From assembly GCF_050947335.1 (NCBI RefSeq), contig NC_134989.1, positions 11,277,501 to 11,341,500 on the forward strand: 64,000 nucleotides of DNA, given 5' to 3'. The first letter of the stretch is position 1. Each line of letters begins with the position of its first letter. Under the pieces are notes generated by a model. That model saw nothing but the letters and a program-made list of their open reading frames with translations, was not told the DNA's origin and did not search any database. This document shows positions 35,571 to 48,949 of this stretch, piece by piece. The position numbers were made by a program, and so were the translations under genes. This DNA comes from Megachile rotundata (Eukaryota; Arthropoda; Insecta; Hymenoptera; Megachilidae).

Positions 35571-38500
35571 GCCAAGAAGTCATAGAAAATTATTTATTGC
35601 TCTGAGCAGTCGTCTCAAAATAATTCAAGTACAGTCTCCATATGTAAATAATTTCATAAACGTCTTGCAAAATTTCAACGAGTCAACAATAATTCAACAA
35701 TAATTGTACCTAAGAAAATTTTGCGACACGCGTATAAAATACGATGAAACTTCGCGAAAGTATAATATTATCCTTACCGTTGTTTCAACGGAGGTAAAAT
35801 GTTCTCTCGTTTCAGGGATGACGAAAAAAATGAAACGACAAACGGAATTCGAGCAATCTCGTAGAAAGCAGCCGGTCTTCTACGATCGGAAATTTTGAAA
35901 TTCCATCGACGGCTGCGAACGATTTTATTTCGGAACGCGGATTATCCCAAAGGGATTTGAAATTTTCAATCTCGTCCACAATGGATCGTCCCTTCGCCGA
36001 GAAGGATTCTCTTTCGGTAGATACGTCGTAGAAACGCGCGGCTTCGATAAAAAGAAAACACATCGCGGTTACGATCTTGCGTACATCGATTCCGTACATC
36101 TTCTCTATCGCCGAGACAGATGGAAGCCTGTTGGCAACCTGCCACCTACGACTTTTAACGCGAGTCAATTCGGTTTGAAAATCCACGCCACCTTTTAGAC
36201 GTTCCCTGTCGATTTTTCTGTTTCCTGAGTGGCGATAAGTACCTCCGACTTCTTGTGTATTTTACTTATTGCGAAAGAAATTCGAATGAAACACTCTGAT
36301 AAAATGCACAAAATTTTATGAATTACAAAGTTGCGATAAATAGATGTGAAAAAATAAATTGCAAAAATGATTTACTTCATGTTGATATGTGTACTTAAAT
36401 TATAAAAATAAAATTAGTCTATGGAGATTTGAACTCAAGCTTAAAAAGAGACTTCGTGTGTTTTTTAAAATCAGACTCCTTGGAAATAAAAATATAAATA
36501 AATTCTACTTTCTACTTTTAATTTACAGGAGACGTATGTTGCCCTGTTAAGAAAGGACTCGAAATAAAATCGTTTTTACTGCAATTTTTTCTCGGATCCC
36601 AAGCTATTTCTTGATACCTTGTTTAAAGTATAGAATCATTCGATAGCGAAATAAAAAGTTTTTTATTGAACATTATGCTCGGAAGAATACACCGACTTTC
36701 CGTGTTTATTCTGTGGTTTCCGGCCGAATTTCGTGGAACATCCCTCGCACTCGATTCACAAACTTTCATTGAAGATCAAAATAATTTTCTTGTTCTTGAA
36801 AAATGCTGTTCGAAATTGTTGATTATTTTTGTGTCGAAACTTTTATGCGGAAGGGAAAATTTTATTATACTTTAGCTAAATATCTTTTAACAAATTTTAT
36901 TAAAAATTTTGATAAAAACTTTTGACCGATTAAAATTAGATATAGCTTGAAATTGTGGATGATTGATATTTTACAAATATTACCTAACTTCATTTTTACT
37001 TACAAATTATTTTCGTCAGATTCTGATAAAAATTACTAATCGTTCAAAATTAATCAGTTTGTGACACATTAAAATTTGCATAAAAATTTTAAGTAATTGT
37101 TATGTACGTATTAGGATTGACAAAATAATATTAAATAAAATATGTATAATTTATATATTAAAACTAATAAAAAATAACAAATAAATATGTGAAACTATTT
37201 ACATATAAAAATCAATGAAAAAAATGTGAAATAAGTATTATTGTAAAATTTGCAAGGAATCGTTAAAAAGAACAAAAGTCGTTGTTTACGTGTTTTAATT
37301 ACGAGGATGAAAGTACGTAGAAGCTCAGATATTGTTTGAAAATTTAAGCATAATTGTTTCGAGCACACGTTTAATTTAGAACGATGATAAAACTCGGTTG
37401 ATAGGAGAGGATTAGCGCAATGAACAAGAATCGCGAAAGTTGTTTCCTCAAAGTATGTCAAATCGATTTTATAATTCTCTACCACCGTGAAACTTTACAG
37501 TTTTCAACCTTCAATATCGCTTGTTCAGAACACGCTCGAGCATACTCAAATTCTAATAATATAAAAAGAATACAAAGGGCCAATAAAGCATGAATTTTCT
37601 TTCAAGGTAAATATAGTCTCTGCTTCATTTTCCCGTGAAGCTTCTTTCAAGCAGCTTCTAACCTGATCTATTCTTTCTTTAAAATTCTAACTTTTATACT
37701 GTGAAATTTATACTAATTTATACTGCAAACATTTATTTTTGATTAATGTCACAAACATTTATACTCATTGATCCTACAAAAATTTACACTCAACAACGCT
37801 ACAAAAATTTACAATACTATTCATAAATACTAAAAAATTGATACTGATCAATACTGCATACATTGATACACAATTTGCAAATAAAAAAAAATTGTTGAAA
37901 TTTAAACATAAATTAATATTCACACTAATTCTTTAATTTGATGAAAATGAATATAGATTTCAAAAAACCATCTAAACTATTGTAATTTGAAATATTATAA
38001 TAAACCTGGACCAGTTTGATGGATTTAATATTTAGTTCCATATAAAGTTACACTAATTTACTAACTTTCCAAAGAAATTCTAAAATGTACTTCCACAAAT
38101 ATATTCAATCTTAACCGCAGTTAATATCTATCGATATGAAAATTTTCCCCAAAAAGTCTTTGATCCTGTTATAACAAAAAACATTAAAAATCTTAGACAA
38201 CATAAAAGTTCCAAATATATTTTTTCAAGTAAATTCAAATATACTTAAAAGTACATATAAATTTGAAAATTTATAAAATAGAAAATTTGACTATTTTTTT
38301 AAAAATAAAATAAGAAAACGAAAGAGAGTAGAGTAAACGCTGCGAAATATCCTGCGAATCGATTTGAAAATTTCCCCCGAAACGTCCTTGATCCTGTGGT
38401 AGGGATAAGGTCGCAGGACACGTCGAGGCCACGTGGCGCAGGAAACTCAGCCTCGAGTCACGAACCGAGAAACCAGAGCCGATCGTATCTCTCGTTCCGT

Positions 38501-38699
38501 CCGATCGCCTAATCGCTTGCGTATAATTAGCAGACATCCAAGGAGACGGGATGGTGGTGTGCTAGGATTCGATCGGGGTGGTAATTCGGGATAATCGAGT
38601 CGGACGTCGATGACCCGGAAACTCTTTGCACTTCGATGCTTCTTTCTTTTCCTACTTCCTCAACTTTCTTCTACTTAAACTTGTGATAACACATTTATT
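35571..38699. other. Unique AT-rich intronic segment
   Basis: A 124-codon frame on the minus strand (35812-36186) is not recognisable. A ~40-bp sequence at about 38130 (GAAAATTTTCCCCAAAAAG, TCTTTGATCCTGT) recurs diverged at about 38360. No gene called. Confidence 0.4.
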
Positions 38700-39150
38700 T
38701 TACTGTTTGCTGTTGAGAGTTTCTTTGTTTTTTCAGATAAAATTTGTGAATCTTAATTTTATTTTAATATTTTTTTGCTGTGGAGAGTTTCTATGTTTAG
38801 TGGATAAAACTTTTGAATTTTAACAAATTTTATTTTAATATTTCTTTGATATGGAGAGTTTCTATGTTTATCAGATAAAATTTGTAAATCTTAATTTTAT
38901 TTTATTATTTCTTTGATATGGAGAGTGTCTATGTTTCTTAGATAAAATTTGTGAATCTTAATTTTATTTTACTATTTCTTTGATATGGAGAATTTCTATG
39001 TTTGTCAGAAAAGATTTGTGAATCTTAATTTTATTTTACTATTTCTTTGATATGGAGAATTTCTATGTTTTTCAGATAAAATTCGTGAATCTTAATTTTA
39101 TTTTAATATTTCTTTGCTGTTGAGAGTTTCTATGTTTATTAGATAATATC
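38700..39150. repeat. ~66-bp tandem repeat, about 7 copies
   Basis: Units contain ATGGAGAGTTTCTATGTTT, CAGATAAAATTTGTGAATCT and TAATTTTATTTTAATATTTC. Confidence 0.92.
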
Positions 39151-39836
39151 ATCATTATCAGCTTAACTGAAAAGACACTTAATTTATATTAAAACAGCTA
39201 CTGCGAATCACCTATCAAGTACAAATGCACCCAGTAAACCCAGTCACAGCGTCCATTTTGCACTTAAATCTGTTCACAGATTTGAGAAACTGAGGTTTAT
39301 GAGTGTCCTTGAACCAAATTCCATAGTCCAGAAAGAACAATTTGTGCCAAGTTTGAATTTTATTTTTCGACATGCAGTAATAAAATGCAGTTCGCAATTT
39401 CTTCCAGATTGAAACACGGGAAATTCCGTAAAAATCAGAGATAATTTCAGTTAATGAGAGACATGTAGTTTTACAGAATTTTACGATAAAAATTCTAGCA
39501 ACGAAAAATGTTGATTTTTAACGATTTCATGTTGAAGAACGTATGTTCATATTTTCCCAGTAAATACTGTATATTTATTTTTGCAGTGGTACGGTTGAAA
39601 AAAGTCAAAAACCAATGTTTTCACTGTCCTTTCGTACTGGAATATTCTACGCAGTGAATTTATTATTACTCATTTTATAAGATCTTTATGCAACAAAAAA
39701 TTTCATATACTCACAATCATACAGTTAGAAATTAAAAATAAAACAAAACTCGTTGTTTGAGTTTGGTAAGACGTAACACTTGCATGGGTGTTTAACTTAA
39801 TGCATTTTAATAATACAGTTCTAGTCAGAATTCAGT
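39151..39836. other. Unique segment adjoining the mariner relic
   Basis: No gene recognised. May include the terminal part of the mariner element; I could not align convincing terminal inverted repeats. Confidence 0.35.
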
Positions 39837-40490
39837 TCAATCATACAAGGACCTTTTACATGCCTTACCCTTTTCGAACCTTCGAACCTTCTCAATATAT
39901 TCTTCATCAGGTGAAAAGTATAGTGTTGCAGCTGCTTCAACTTGTGTAACAGTGTCATAAAACGTTCCTTTCATAGCTAATCCCACTTTTGGAAAAAGGA
40001 AGTAATCACACGGAAATAAGTCATAATTTGGAGGATGAAGCACACAGACTTTTTTCGCCCAAAATTCACGAACAAGTTCTGTGACATGGTGCATCATGCA
40101 ACAGAAACCAACTTCCCGGCACTCGATATCCGGGTCTCACACGAACGATCCTCTTCCACAAATGTTCCACAACACCCAGATAATATTCGCCATTAACATT
40201 TTGTCCCTGTGGAACGAATTCCCGAAGTATAATTCCTTCAGAATCGTAAAAGCAAATTAACATTGTCTTCTCTCGGGACTTCTGGAATCGCAATATTTGA
40301 TTTTGGAGAGCCTGGATTTCCACGTAGCACTTTGGCGCTTTGTTTGAGGTTCATACTTGAAGCACCAAGTCCCATCACTAGTTACAATTGATTCCAGGAA
40401 TGTACAGTTTCGTCTGGCTGTTTTGATAAGATCCTCGCAATATTCAACGCGAGCAATTTGTTGCGCTTGCTCGTGATTTTGTGACACGGT
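39837..40490 (-). pseudogene. Mariner-family transposase relic, frameshifted and 5'-truncated
   Basis: Three minus-strand pieces in different frames together cover the catalytic half of a mariner (Tc1/mariner, DDD) transposase. The piece from 40487 has ESIVTSDGTWCFKYEPQTKR, where mariners have TGDETW. The next has KTMLICFYDSEGI, LREFVPQGQNVNGEYYL and RVRP, then LHDAPCH (normally HDNAPCH). The last has NYDLFPCDYFLFPK, where mariners have YSPDLAPCD. So all three catalytic Asp positions are traceable, but there are frameshifts near 40320 and 40080. No N-terminal helix-turn-helix region is readable upstream. The element sits in the giant intron in the same orientation as the host gene. It cannot encode an active enzyme as it stands. 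Sub-family not assigned. Confidence 0.85.
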
Positions 40491-41289
40491 GACGGAAGGT
40501 TCTGTCGCATTAAACGCTATAAGTTTACAATTCGTTGCTCGATTCCAATAATGATTACTGTGTTTTGTAGAGTATACTGTTTTCGGATAACATGTTTTAA
40601 TAGATAGCGCTAGTAGTTTTCCTTAAATTAAAAATGTATCTAACCCAGCTGTATCTACTCACGCGCCAACTCGTGGGTTGACATCAGTACACGTTTCTCT
40701 AGCGTTTGCGAAAAGAAATCATAAATCTACGGCTGCTTTACGACTATTCTTCACTCGACACGTCGCGTCGTTCCATATTTTTCATTGTCTTGACTCGTTG
40801 CGTTTCCGACATGCTTTTGTCGGAGAATTTTAAACGCTCCTGCCAGACTGTTTTGTAATTCTGCCATGTCGGCTTTAGCCGCTGCTTCTTTTTGGTTTGA
40901 TCGCAAACGCACGTCAAGACGAATATAAAATGATCGAAACTCTGGCGAGTACTAACAACCACATTTCGAGTTACCTTCGTTTTCTTTTCTCCCGCTGAGA
41001 TTTTACCCTTCAGCCAGCTAACGTTGGCTCAATTATGCAATGTTTCGACATTTTCGCTCTGACAATGCTTCTTCGCTTTCGTTGTTTCTGCAATCCTCGA
41101 TCTGGCAAGAATTTGTAGTTGCGCAACGCATTGATGTTTTATTGCAGTATTCCTGTTTGTTGCGGGGTAATTTCATGGACTGTTGGGTAATTTTATGCAA
41201 TTTGATGCTGTGATTCAGAATCCGTCTGAGGGAGTTCTTTTGAATTTTCGTTTCGCAAATTGGCGTCTTTGCTAATTTTCTACTGCAAA
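40491..41289. other. Unique intronic segment
   Basis: Bases 40491-40620 may be mariner 5' remnant. The rest is unique; short open frames at 40744-41296 (minus) match nothing. Confidence 0.35.
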
Positions 41290-41960
41290 TTCTCAAATCT
41301 TCAAATTTTTGAATTCTTAAATTTCTAAATTTGCAAATTCTTGAATTACCAGATCTTCAAATCCTCAGAATCTCAAATTTCTAATTATTCAAATCACGAA
41401 GACCAAATTTTCAAATTGCCAAATTCGCAAATTTTCAACTCATCAAACCTTGAAACCCTCGAATTCCCAAACTCGAAAAAATGTCGTGAATTCCCAAATT
41501 TTCAAATTGTGAAATTTGCAAATTTTCAACTCATCAAACCCCGAAATCCTCAAATTCCCAAACTCGAAAAATTTTATGTAGTGAATTCCCAAATTTTCAA
41601 ATTGTCAAATTCGCAAATTTTCAGCTCATCAAACCTTGAAACCCTCAAATATCCAAACTCGAAAAATTCTATATCGTAAATTCCCAAATTTCCAAATTGT
41701 CAAACTCGTAAATTTTCAACTCATCAAACCCCGAAATCCTCAAATTCCCAAATTCGAAAAATTTTATGTAGTGAATTCCCAAATTTTCAAATTGTCAAAT
41801 TCGCAAATTTTCAGCTCATCAAACCTTGAAACCCTCAAATATCCAAACTCGAAAAATTCTATATCGTAAATTCCCAAATTTCCAAATTGTCAAACTCGTA
41901 AATTTTTAACTCATCAAATCCCGAAATCCTCAAATTCCCAATTTCCAAATTATAAACTTC
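41290..41960. repeat. C-rich repeat with ~190-bp higher-order unit (two ~95-bp halves)
   Basis: TCATCAAACCTTGAAACCCT at about 41627 recurs at 41817, and TCATCAAACCCCGAAATCCT at about 41530 recurs at 41721; both spacings are ~190 bp. The base words are CAAATTCCCAAATTTTCAAA. Confidence 0.92.
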
Positions 41961-42499
41961 TCAAACCAACCTCGAATTCGCCCACTTTGAAGTACATATC
42001 TGGTCCATCTAGTCCAACTGCTTCGACCAAATTAAATTAACCAAAAGTCCTCCATCAGTTATAAAGGATGTTCTCGAATTTCCATATTTAATACCGAATA
42101 TAATACAGACGAAATGGAAACGATTGATCGAAATATATTCGGATCAAGAACGATGAACGAGGAGTTCTAATTTTCGGGCGAATTGAGCCCCTTGTACCCC
42201 GAAGGCGGCATTAATGGTCGTCTATCTTCGAATGCAAGCACGGTTCGGAGTGCACTCGATGCCGTTATTGCACCGATTCCAAGATATCGGTGAGCAGGAA
42301 ATTATTTCGTGACTCGTTAATAGCTCGCGTCCTCCTTAACGCTTCGGGATCTCCAATTTCCAATTACAGATCTATTCGTCCGCTTTTTGCCTTACAATTG
42401 CTTGTATAAATTATAATGATCTATGGATCATCTACGTGGAATATTACATTTGAAAATCTTTTAATTTAAGAAATTTGGAAAGGAAATTTAGTATGTGAA
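41961..42499. other. Unique intronic segment
   Basis: No gene recognised. Confidence 0.35.
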
Positions 42500-43550
42500 T
42501 CTCTAGATATATTCTCAGATTATTAGGTGTTTATAGATGCACATATATTCTAAATAGCACATATGTTCTTGGAGCAGCATGTGCGTAAAGCACATATATC
42601 CTTAGATCCACATGTGTTCCCAGATTAACTGTCCTCAGATCTACATACATCACGTAGATTCACATACATCGTTCCACATATATCTTCAGATCCACATATG
42701 TCCTTAAATTCACATATGTCATTCATATACAACCTTCGTTTCACATATATACTCAGGTCTACATATGTCTTCAGATTCATACATATTCTTCGTTATATAT
42801 ACATCACGTAGATTCACATACATCGTTCCACATATATCCTCAGATCCACATATGTCCTTAAATTCACATATGCCCTTAGATTCACATATTCTTCGTTCTA
42901 CATATATCTCGTAGATTCATATACAACCTTTGTTTCACATATATACTCAGGTCTACATATGTCTTCAGATTCATACATATTCTTCTTTATACATACATCA
43001 CGTAGATTCACATATATTCTTCGTTTCACATATATACTCAGATCTACATATGTCCTCAGATTTACTTACGTTTCTAGATCCACATATATCACTTGGATCC
43101 ACATATGTCACTTAGTTCTACATATATCCTTAAATCTAATATGTCTCCAGATCCACATATGTCCATCGACCCACATATATTTTTAAATCTACATATGTCT
43201 CCAGATCCACACATGTCCATAGATCCATACATGTTTCTCGATCCATATATCCTTTCTTCCACACACATGCTTCCTTTCAGATATAATGTCTAGATCACAT
43301 ACATTCCTGCATCCACATATGTACATCATTAGATCCACACACATGCTTCGTTCTACATATATCTCAAGAACAATATGTCTCTGGATCTACAGGTATCCTT
43401 ACTTTCATATATATCCTTCTTTCTACATATAAGTATAGATGAACATATGTTCCTAATCCACATATCCTTCGATCCACACATATCCTTCGTAGCATATGTG
43501 TATATCCACATATCCTTAGATCAGCACATCCCCAAATACCGTTCCAATAA
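42500..43550. repeat. CATATGT-rich tandem repeats (AGATCCACATATGTCCTTA type)
   Basis: Loose ~20-bp units. A larger ~150-bp block around 42640-42790 (CACGTAGATTCACATACATC, GTTCCACATATATC) recurs at about 42800-42940 and partly again at 42990. Confidence 0.88.
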
Positions 43551-44399
43551 TTCATAAGGTAATTTAAAAGGTAATTTGTCCAGCAGCGATAACCACGCCC
43601 GTAACCAAGATACGTATCGCGTCCCGAATAAATCGACGCGGTGTCACGAATACCAGACAACGTTAATACAAAGAGTGCGACGAAGAGAAAGATCGACAAA
43701 TCGAATTCGATTCGTGTGTTATCGCGAACGAATCCGAAAAGGTGGTTCCAGCGAAACGGGAAGACGATTCCTCGGGCCTTAGGATATCACGGCGTTCAAC
43801 GAAAGAGATCCAATAAACGAGAGCTACGTATTCCGTATCGGGGATCGCGTATTATAGCAGAAAACGACGACGGCTGGAAAAAGGAACGATAAACCTTTGA
43901 GGGCCGTCGCGTCGACGGCAACCTCGTTCGATATCGAGTTCCTCTTTGAGCCTCGACCGTCTCCCGGGACTGCGCTCTATTGCGAGCACATTGTTTCGCG
44001 TATCGCGATAACAGAGAAATTTGTATTCACGGCAGACGTCGGAGGATTCGTTTTCCGCGTTATCCTCTCTCCCGTTCCTTTCAAAGGCTCCCACCGTACG
44101 GTCGCCATAATCGAACCGAACGTTCTTCCTACGGCCTCTGATCTCCTCGTTAGCGTCAACGTGTCTCGACGATCCTTCGACGTTATTTCATTTGTAAAGG
44201 ATTTATGACCGGCACGTGGATACAGGACTTTTGGTGACGCGTGGGTAATACTACTGGGTAATACTTTTCGAAATACCGACGTTCAACGACATCGTTAAGT
44301 ATATGGTACCTTGTGAGCTAGGACTATATCTATCCTGCTTATACTCCTTCCAACTTTTCTATAGATGGTTCTTAAGCTTTATCTGTATTTGCAAGTGCT
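43551..44399. other. Unique segment with a strong GC-richer island
   Basis: Bases 43560-44210 are GC-rich and CpG-dense with overlapping open frames on both strands (43576-43892 plus, 43897-44208 plus, 43852-44094 minus). None resembles a known protein, and the mutual overlap suggests low stop frequency from base composition. A candidate conserved regulatory island. Confidence 0.4.
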
Positions 44400-44940
44400 A
44401 CTTATAGTTTTCTTAGCTTGTTCCTAGAGTTTGCTTACACCTTCCTAACCCCTAGTTGGCTAGGAAGACTAATTACTAGGGAGACTAATCCCTAGTCCAC
44501 CTTGGCTCTCCCTGAGCTCTTCTTTGTCTCTCCCTGAGCTCTCCCTTGTTTCTCCCTGAGCTCTTTCTAGACTTTACTTACACGTTCCCTAGAATTTTGC
44601 TTACACCTCCTAACCCCTAGTTGGTTAGAGAGACTAATCCTTAGGGAGACTATTCCCTAGTCCACATTAGCTCTCCCTCAACTCTCCCTTGTCTCTCCCT
44701 GAGCTCTCCCTTGTTTCTCCCTGAGCTCTCCCTTGTTTCTCCCTGAGCTCTTCCTAGACTTTATACATTCTCTAGAATTTTACTTACACCTTCCTAACCC
44801 CAAGCTGGCTAGAAAGACTAATCCCTAGGGAGATTAATCCCTAGACCACCTTGGCTCTCCCTGAGCTCTCCCTTGGCTCTCCCCTCTTTCTCCCTGAGCT
44901 CTCCCTACACTGTACTTGCACATTCCCTAGATATGGTCCA
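44400..44940. repeat. C-rich repeats with ~165-185-bp higher-order unit (CTCCCTGAGCTCTCCCTTG core)
   Basis: CCTAACCCCTAGTTGGCTAG-type sequence occurs near 44445, 44610 and 44795, each followed by GGGAGACTAATCCCTAG and then 3-6 copies of TCTCCCTGAGCTCTCCCTTG. Confidence 0.9.
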
Positions 44941-46259
44941 GAATATCCTTTAGAATCTCTTAGTTACTGTTCCAGCCACTTTTGTGAAAATTATAATCTT
45001 CCTAGAATATATCTAGAACCTAGGAGTTACCTAAAATCTCCTCAAGATTTTCCTAAAATTTCCAGAACTTGACGTACTGAAATTTCCTAAACTGTCATCT
45101 TATAATCTTGAAATTTTACTAGGATATCTCTAGGACCATACCTAACTAAATATCTCTAGAATTATCAAGTACAAAGAACTATAACAAAATTGTTATAAAA
45201 CTTACTAATTTTATAAAATTTATCTACAATGCTTATGTTTAAAATATCCCTAGGCATCCTAGGAACTTAGAGGTAACTTCTACTAATTTTCCTAGGATTT
45301 CACTAGGATCTAACATCTTATGCTTTCTCTACAATCATCCTATGAATTTGATATCTTCCCAAAATTAAATTTGAAACTTTTCACCAATATCAATAAAATT
45401 GAAGAAACGTTACCGAAACTGAATTAAATGTTACTAGTTCGTTTAACATTGCCTCTGATCCCATTCGATATCGTGATCGCGATTCGTTTAATTCGAGACC
45501 TAATCAGAGAACGGTTCGCGAGATGAAAATGCCCGGGGGCTAGGTTGAAATTTTCCGAGCAATTTCGCGGAACAGCGAGACGTTACGTTTCGTCCGCCGA
45601 CAGTTTTACCGTCGACTCTCTTTATTATCCCATTCCGTTCTCTATCGCGGAAATTCTTTATCGCGATCGTAAAGTGCCACTCGTAAAATTCTTCCTAGCT
45701 AGGGGAATAAAATTCATCGCTCGCGGTCACGATCTTCCTAACGATCGCTTCACGTGAGTCGTTTTTGTAGCTTGCTGAGAAATATGCTAGTGCTCAACGA
45801 TGTTGGGATGGCTATCAAATTTTGAGACATCTTTAAATTTTCAGAGGTTTGAATTTCTATACTTAAATATTTTTTATTTTACAAATTTTTGGAGAGGAAA
45901 TTTACAAGTACCTGAATTGCAAAATTTGCAAACTTTTTGATTATTTTGTAGTTAAATTCGTAGTTTTTTAGAGGTTGAAGTTACTAAAGATTTTAAATAT
46001 CCAAATGTACGAAACTACTTTGGTATTAGTAGATTATAGAGTTTCTGTATTTGCAAATCCCTAAATTTACATATCCCTAGGTACTCAAGTTCCAGGACAG
46101 TCAAATACTTGTGACATAAAATTCCTATGACCCAACATTCCCAACTTCTTTTCCTAGAATCTCAAATCACTAGTTTTTGATATCTGAATATTCCAAAATT
46201 TTTAGATCATCAGATTGCAAGAGTCAGAAATCTGAACATCCCCAAATTTCTAGATCATC
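44941..46259. other. Mostly unique intronic segment
   Basis: AT-rich with TCCTAGAAT words (44990-45310); a GC-richer part at 45430-45760; low-complexity CAAAT/CCTA words after 46040. No gene recognised. Confidence 0.4.
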
Positions 46260-46740
46260 ACATTCCTACATCATCAAATTCTTAAACCTCCATATCTCTG
46301 AATCCACAAAGCTTCATATCTCAAAATTCCTAAACTGCCAAATCTCTAGGTCCACAATTTCTCATGTCCCAAAACTGCCAAATCCATAAATTTTTAGATC
46401 CATAAAATTTCATGTCTCAGGATTCTCAGATCACCAAATCTCTAGATTCATAAATTCTCATATCTCAGAATTCATAGATCAGCAAATCACTAGATCCACA
46501 AATTCTCATGTCCCAAAATTCCTAAACCCCCAAATCTCTAAATCCACTAATTCTCACATCTCAAAATTCCTAAACCCCCAAATCTCTAAATCCACAAACT
46601 CTCATATTCCAAAATTGCCAAACCCCCAATCCCTAAATCCACAAACTCCCACGTCCCAAATATCCTAAGCCTCTAATCTCCAAATCTCCAAATCCTCATA
46701 TCTCCCTAGATCCAACCCACCTCCCTACAACCCTCCTACA
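46260..46740. repeat. ~48-bp C-rich tandem repeat
   Basis: Units of CCAAATCTCTAAATCCAC, ATTCTCACATCTC and AAAATTCCTAAACCC with a 48-bp period, clearest at 46500-46640. Confidence 0.85.
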
Positions 46741-47719
46741 ATCCGCCTTCCTAAATTCTTAACCTAACCAAAACCTGCAAAACCCTCAAAATCCACCAAA
46801 AACCCCCAAATGCTCTCCTCACTAATTTCCCACACTCCTAAACAAACCACATCTCTCCCGCAAACACTCTTTCAACGCAATCTGAAGGCATCGTACGCAA
46901 CAAAAAGTCAATTCCTCAGTCAATAAATTCAAACGATTCAACCTTCGCTACATTGTGTCGCGCAATTCATCTCGAAAATAAAGTGTTATCCGAAAGATGA
47001 TCTCTCGAAAGAAAAGGAATAACGATTGCCTTATTCTTCCGTAGTTGCAGAGTTTATCCAACGAGACTCGCACACGATCGAGCGTATTTTCCTTGGAGAT
47101 TTCCTGGCGAATCTCCGAGAAAAATCGACACCAGGGATTCGTTCGCTGGCTGAATCAGTCACATTCTTCCAACGCTGGCTGTTTCGACCCGGTTTTTCTC
47201 GTTCAACCTCGCTCGCACCACCGGCTGCTGCATCCGCTCTGCTCATAATTCATCTCACCTACCCTCCGCCACCCACCCTTTCCTTTGGCCGTTTCGTTGC
47301 AGATCCGTATTCAACAACGACTCGCCCCCGCCGAGCGCAATTTCTCTTGCCAGCCGCCTGTTGTTCCATCTCTCGTTTTTGTACTTCGCTTTTTTTTACG
47401 TCTTTCCTAGCCACACGTGTGTGCCAAAATGCGTCGCACACGCACACGTATGCGAATGTTGGCGGAAGCGGTCGCTCGTAATCGACGACCTTAATCAGTC
47501 GTGGTACGATAAATTTTAATTGTGTAATGCTGTACGGGAATGCTCGAGGTTGAATAATTTCGAAATTTTATTCGCTTTGTTATGCTTGATATATGGGCTG
47601 GGTTAGATGGAAGATGTTTTATAGTTATATAGTGCTGTATACTTTATAATTATGTACTGCGTATTTGTAATTATGTGGTATAGTATATTGATATTTATGT
47701 GATAATAAGTAATGATGTT
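46741..47719. other. Unique segment with GC-richer island
   Basis: Bases 47000-47480 are GC-richer, with a 151-codon plus-strand frame and overlapping minus-strand frames, unrecognised. Probably non-coding. Confidence 0.4.
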
Positions 47720-48235
47720 TAGATGTTCAAAAATTCCTAGATCCCCAAATTGATAAATTCGAAAACTCAAATCCCTAAATTGCCAAATTCCCAAACATCC
47801 CAACATTTCCAATTTCCCAAAAAATCCTAAAATTTCCAAATTCCCAAAAAATTTCAAATTTCCCAAAATCCCTAAATCTCCAAAATCCCCTAAATCACTA
47901 AATCCTCAAATCTCCAAATTCCCAAAAATCCCTAAAATCAACAAATTTCCAAATTCCCAAAAATCCCCAAAATCCCAAAATCTCCAAATTCCCAATAATC
48001 CCAAATTCCCCAAAATTCCCCAAATCCCCAAAATCCCAAAAACATAAAAAATCCTCAAAATCCTTAAATCCCCAAAATCCCTAAATCCCCAAAATCCCCA
48101 AAATCCCTAAATCCCCAAAATCCCCTAAATCCCTAAATCCCCAAATCCTTAACCCCAAAAATCCCTAAATCCCCAAATCCTCAAATCCTTAACCCCAAAA
48201 ATCCCTAAATCCCCAAACGCAAAAATCTCCAAATT
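47720..48235. repeat. C-rich low-complexity array (CCCCAAAATCCCTAAAT)
   Basis: Tandem ~17-bp words. The sense strand of the host gene reads ATTTAGGGATTTTGGGG, with closely spaced runs of three or four G. Confidence 0.9.
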
Positions 48236-48949
48236 CCATCTTACATTTCAAACGTCAAAAAATCCCCTAAAAAAGAGTACAGTCGATCCGTAAACAATTT
48301 CGGATGCAATATTCCTCTTCTGTCTAGTAGCAACATAAAGTTAATTGAATGCAACGTGACAGAAGCGAGCGAAGGACAATATCCAGGTTGTTTCTCGGTA
48401 AAAAGAGAGCAGAAGACGAAGAAGATCAATGCAAAGAAAGAGAATTAATCCGAAGCAATAAAAGTCGCGTCTCACCGTCGACGGAAGGTAATAACTAGCC
48501 TGTTGGAAAAGACGACGAGGCGGTTTATACGTCGACGGTGTGGCAAAAGGGGATGAAGGACAGAATCGAATCGATCCGAGTTATTGTGTTCTGGTGTGTA
48601 TTGTGCTCGGAGAACAATCGCAGACACCGTGAAGACGACCGTGATGACCGTAATTGATGCACGTAATTGAGGATTCGCGATGGAAGGGAACGGTGCATGT
48701 CGGCGCGATGATGCTGTTGCTGCTGCGAAATCATTGAAATTTTCACTTATATCGAATAACTGGGGAATTTGTATGGCTTAATTGGATCGTTCGAAAATTA
48801 TGGAAATTATGATATTGCTTGTTGCCTTGGATGTAGGTCGATGTTGAAGGTATAAAATACAATTTCAAATAGTGAAATTGTAGGTTGAAATTTCAGGTTT
48901 CGTAGATGGAATATTCAGGAACAACAAAAGTGCAGAAGTTCAAAATGTA
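48236..48949. other. Unique intronic segment
   Basis: No gene recognised. Confidence 0.35.

Noticed and set aside
35812..36186. 124-codon frame on the minus strand with fairly natural composition
   Set aside because: No recognisable family or motifs and no supporting splice context; cannot distinguish from chance. A blastp/tblastn hit would change this.
39560..40760. Terminal inverted repeats for the mariner relic
   Set aside because: Only weak similarity between AAAATGCATTAAG-type and AAAATGTATCTAA-type words on the two sides; not convincing enough to set element boundaries.
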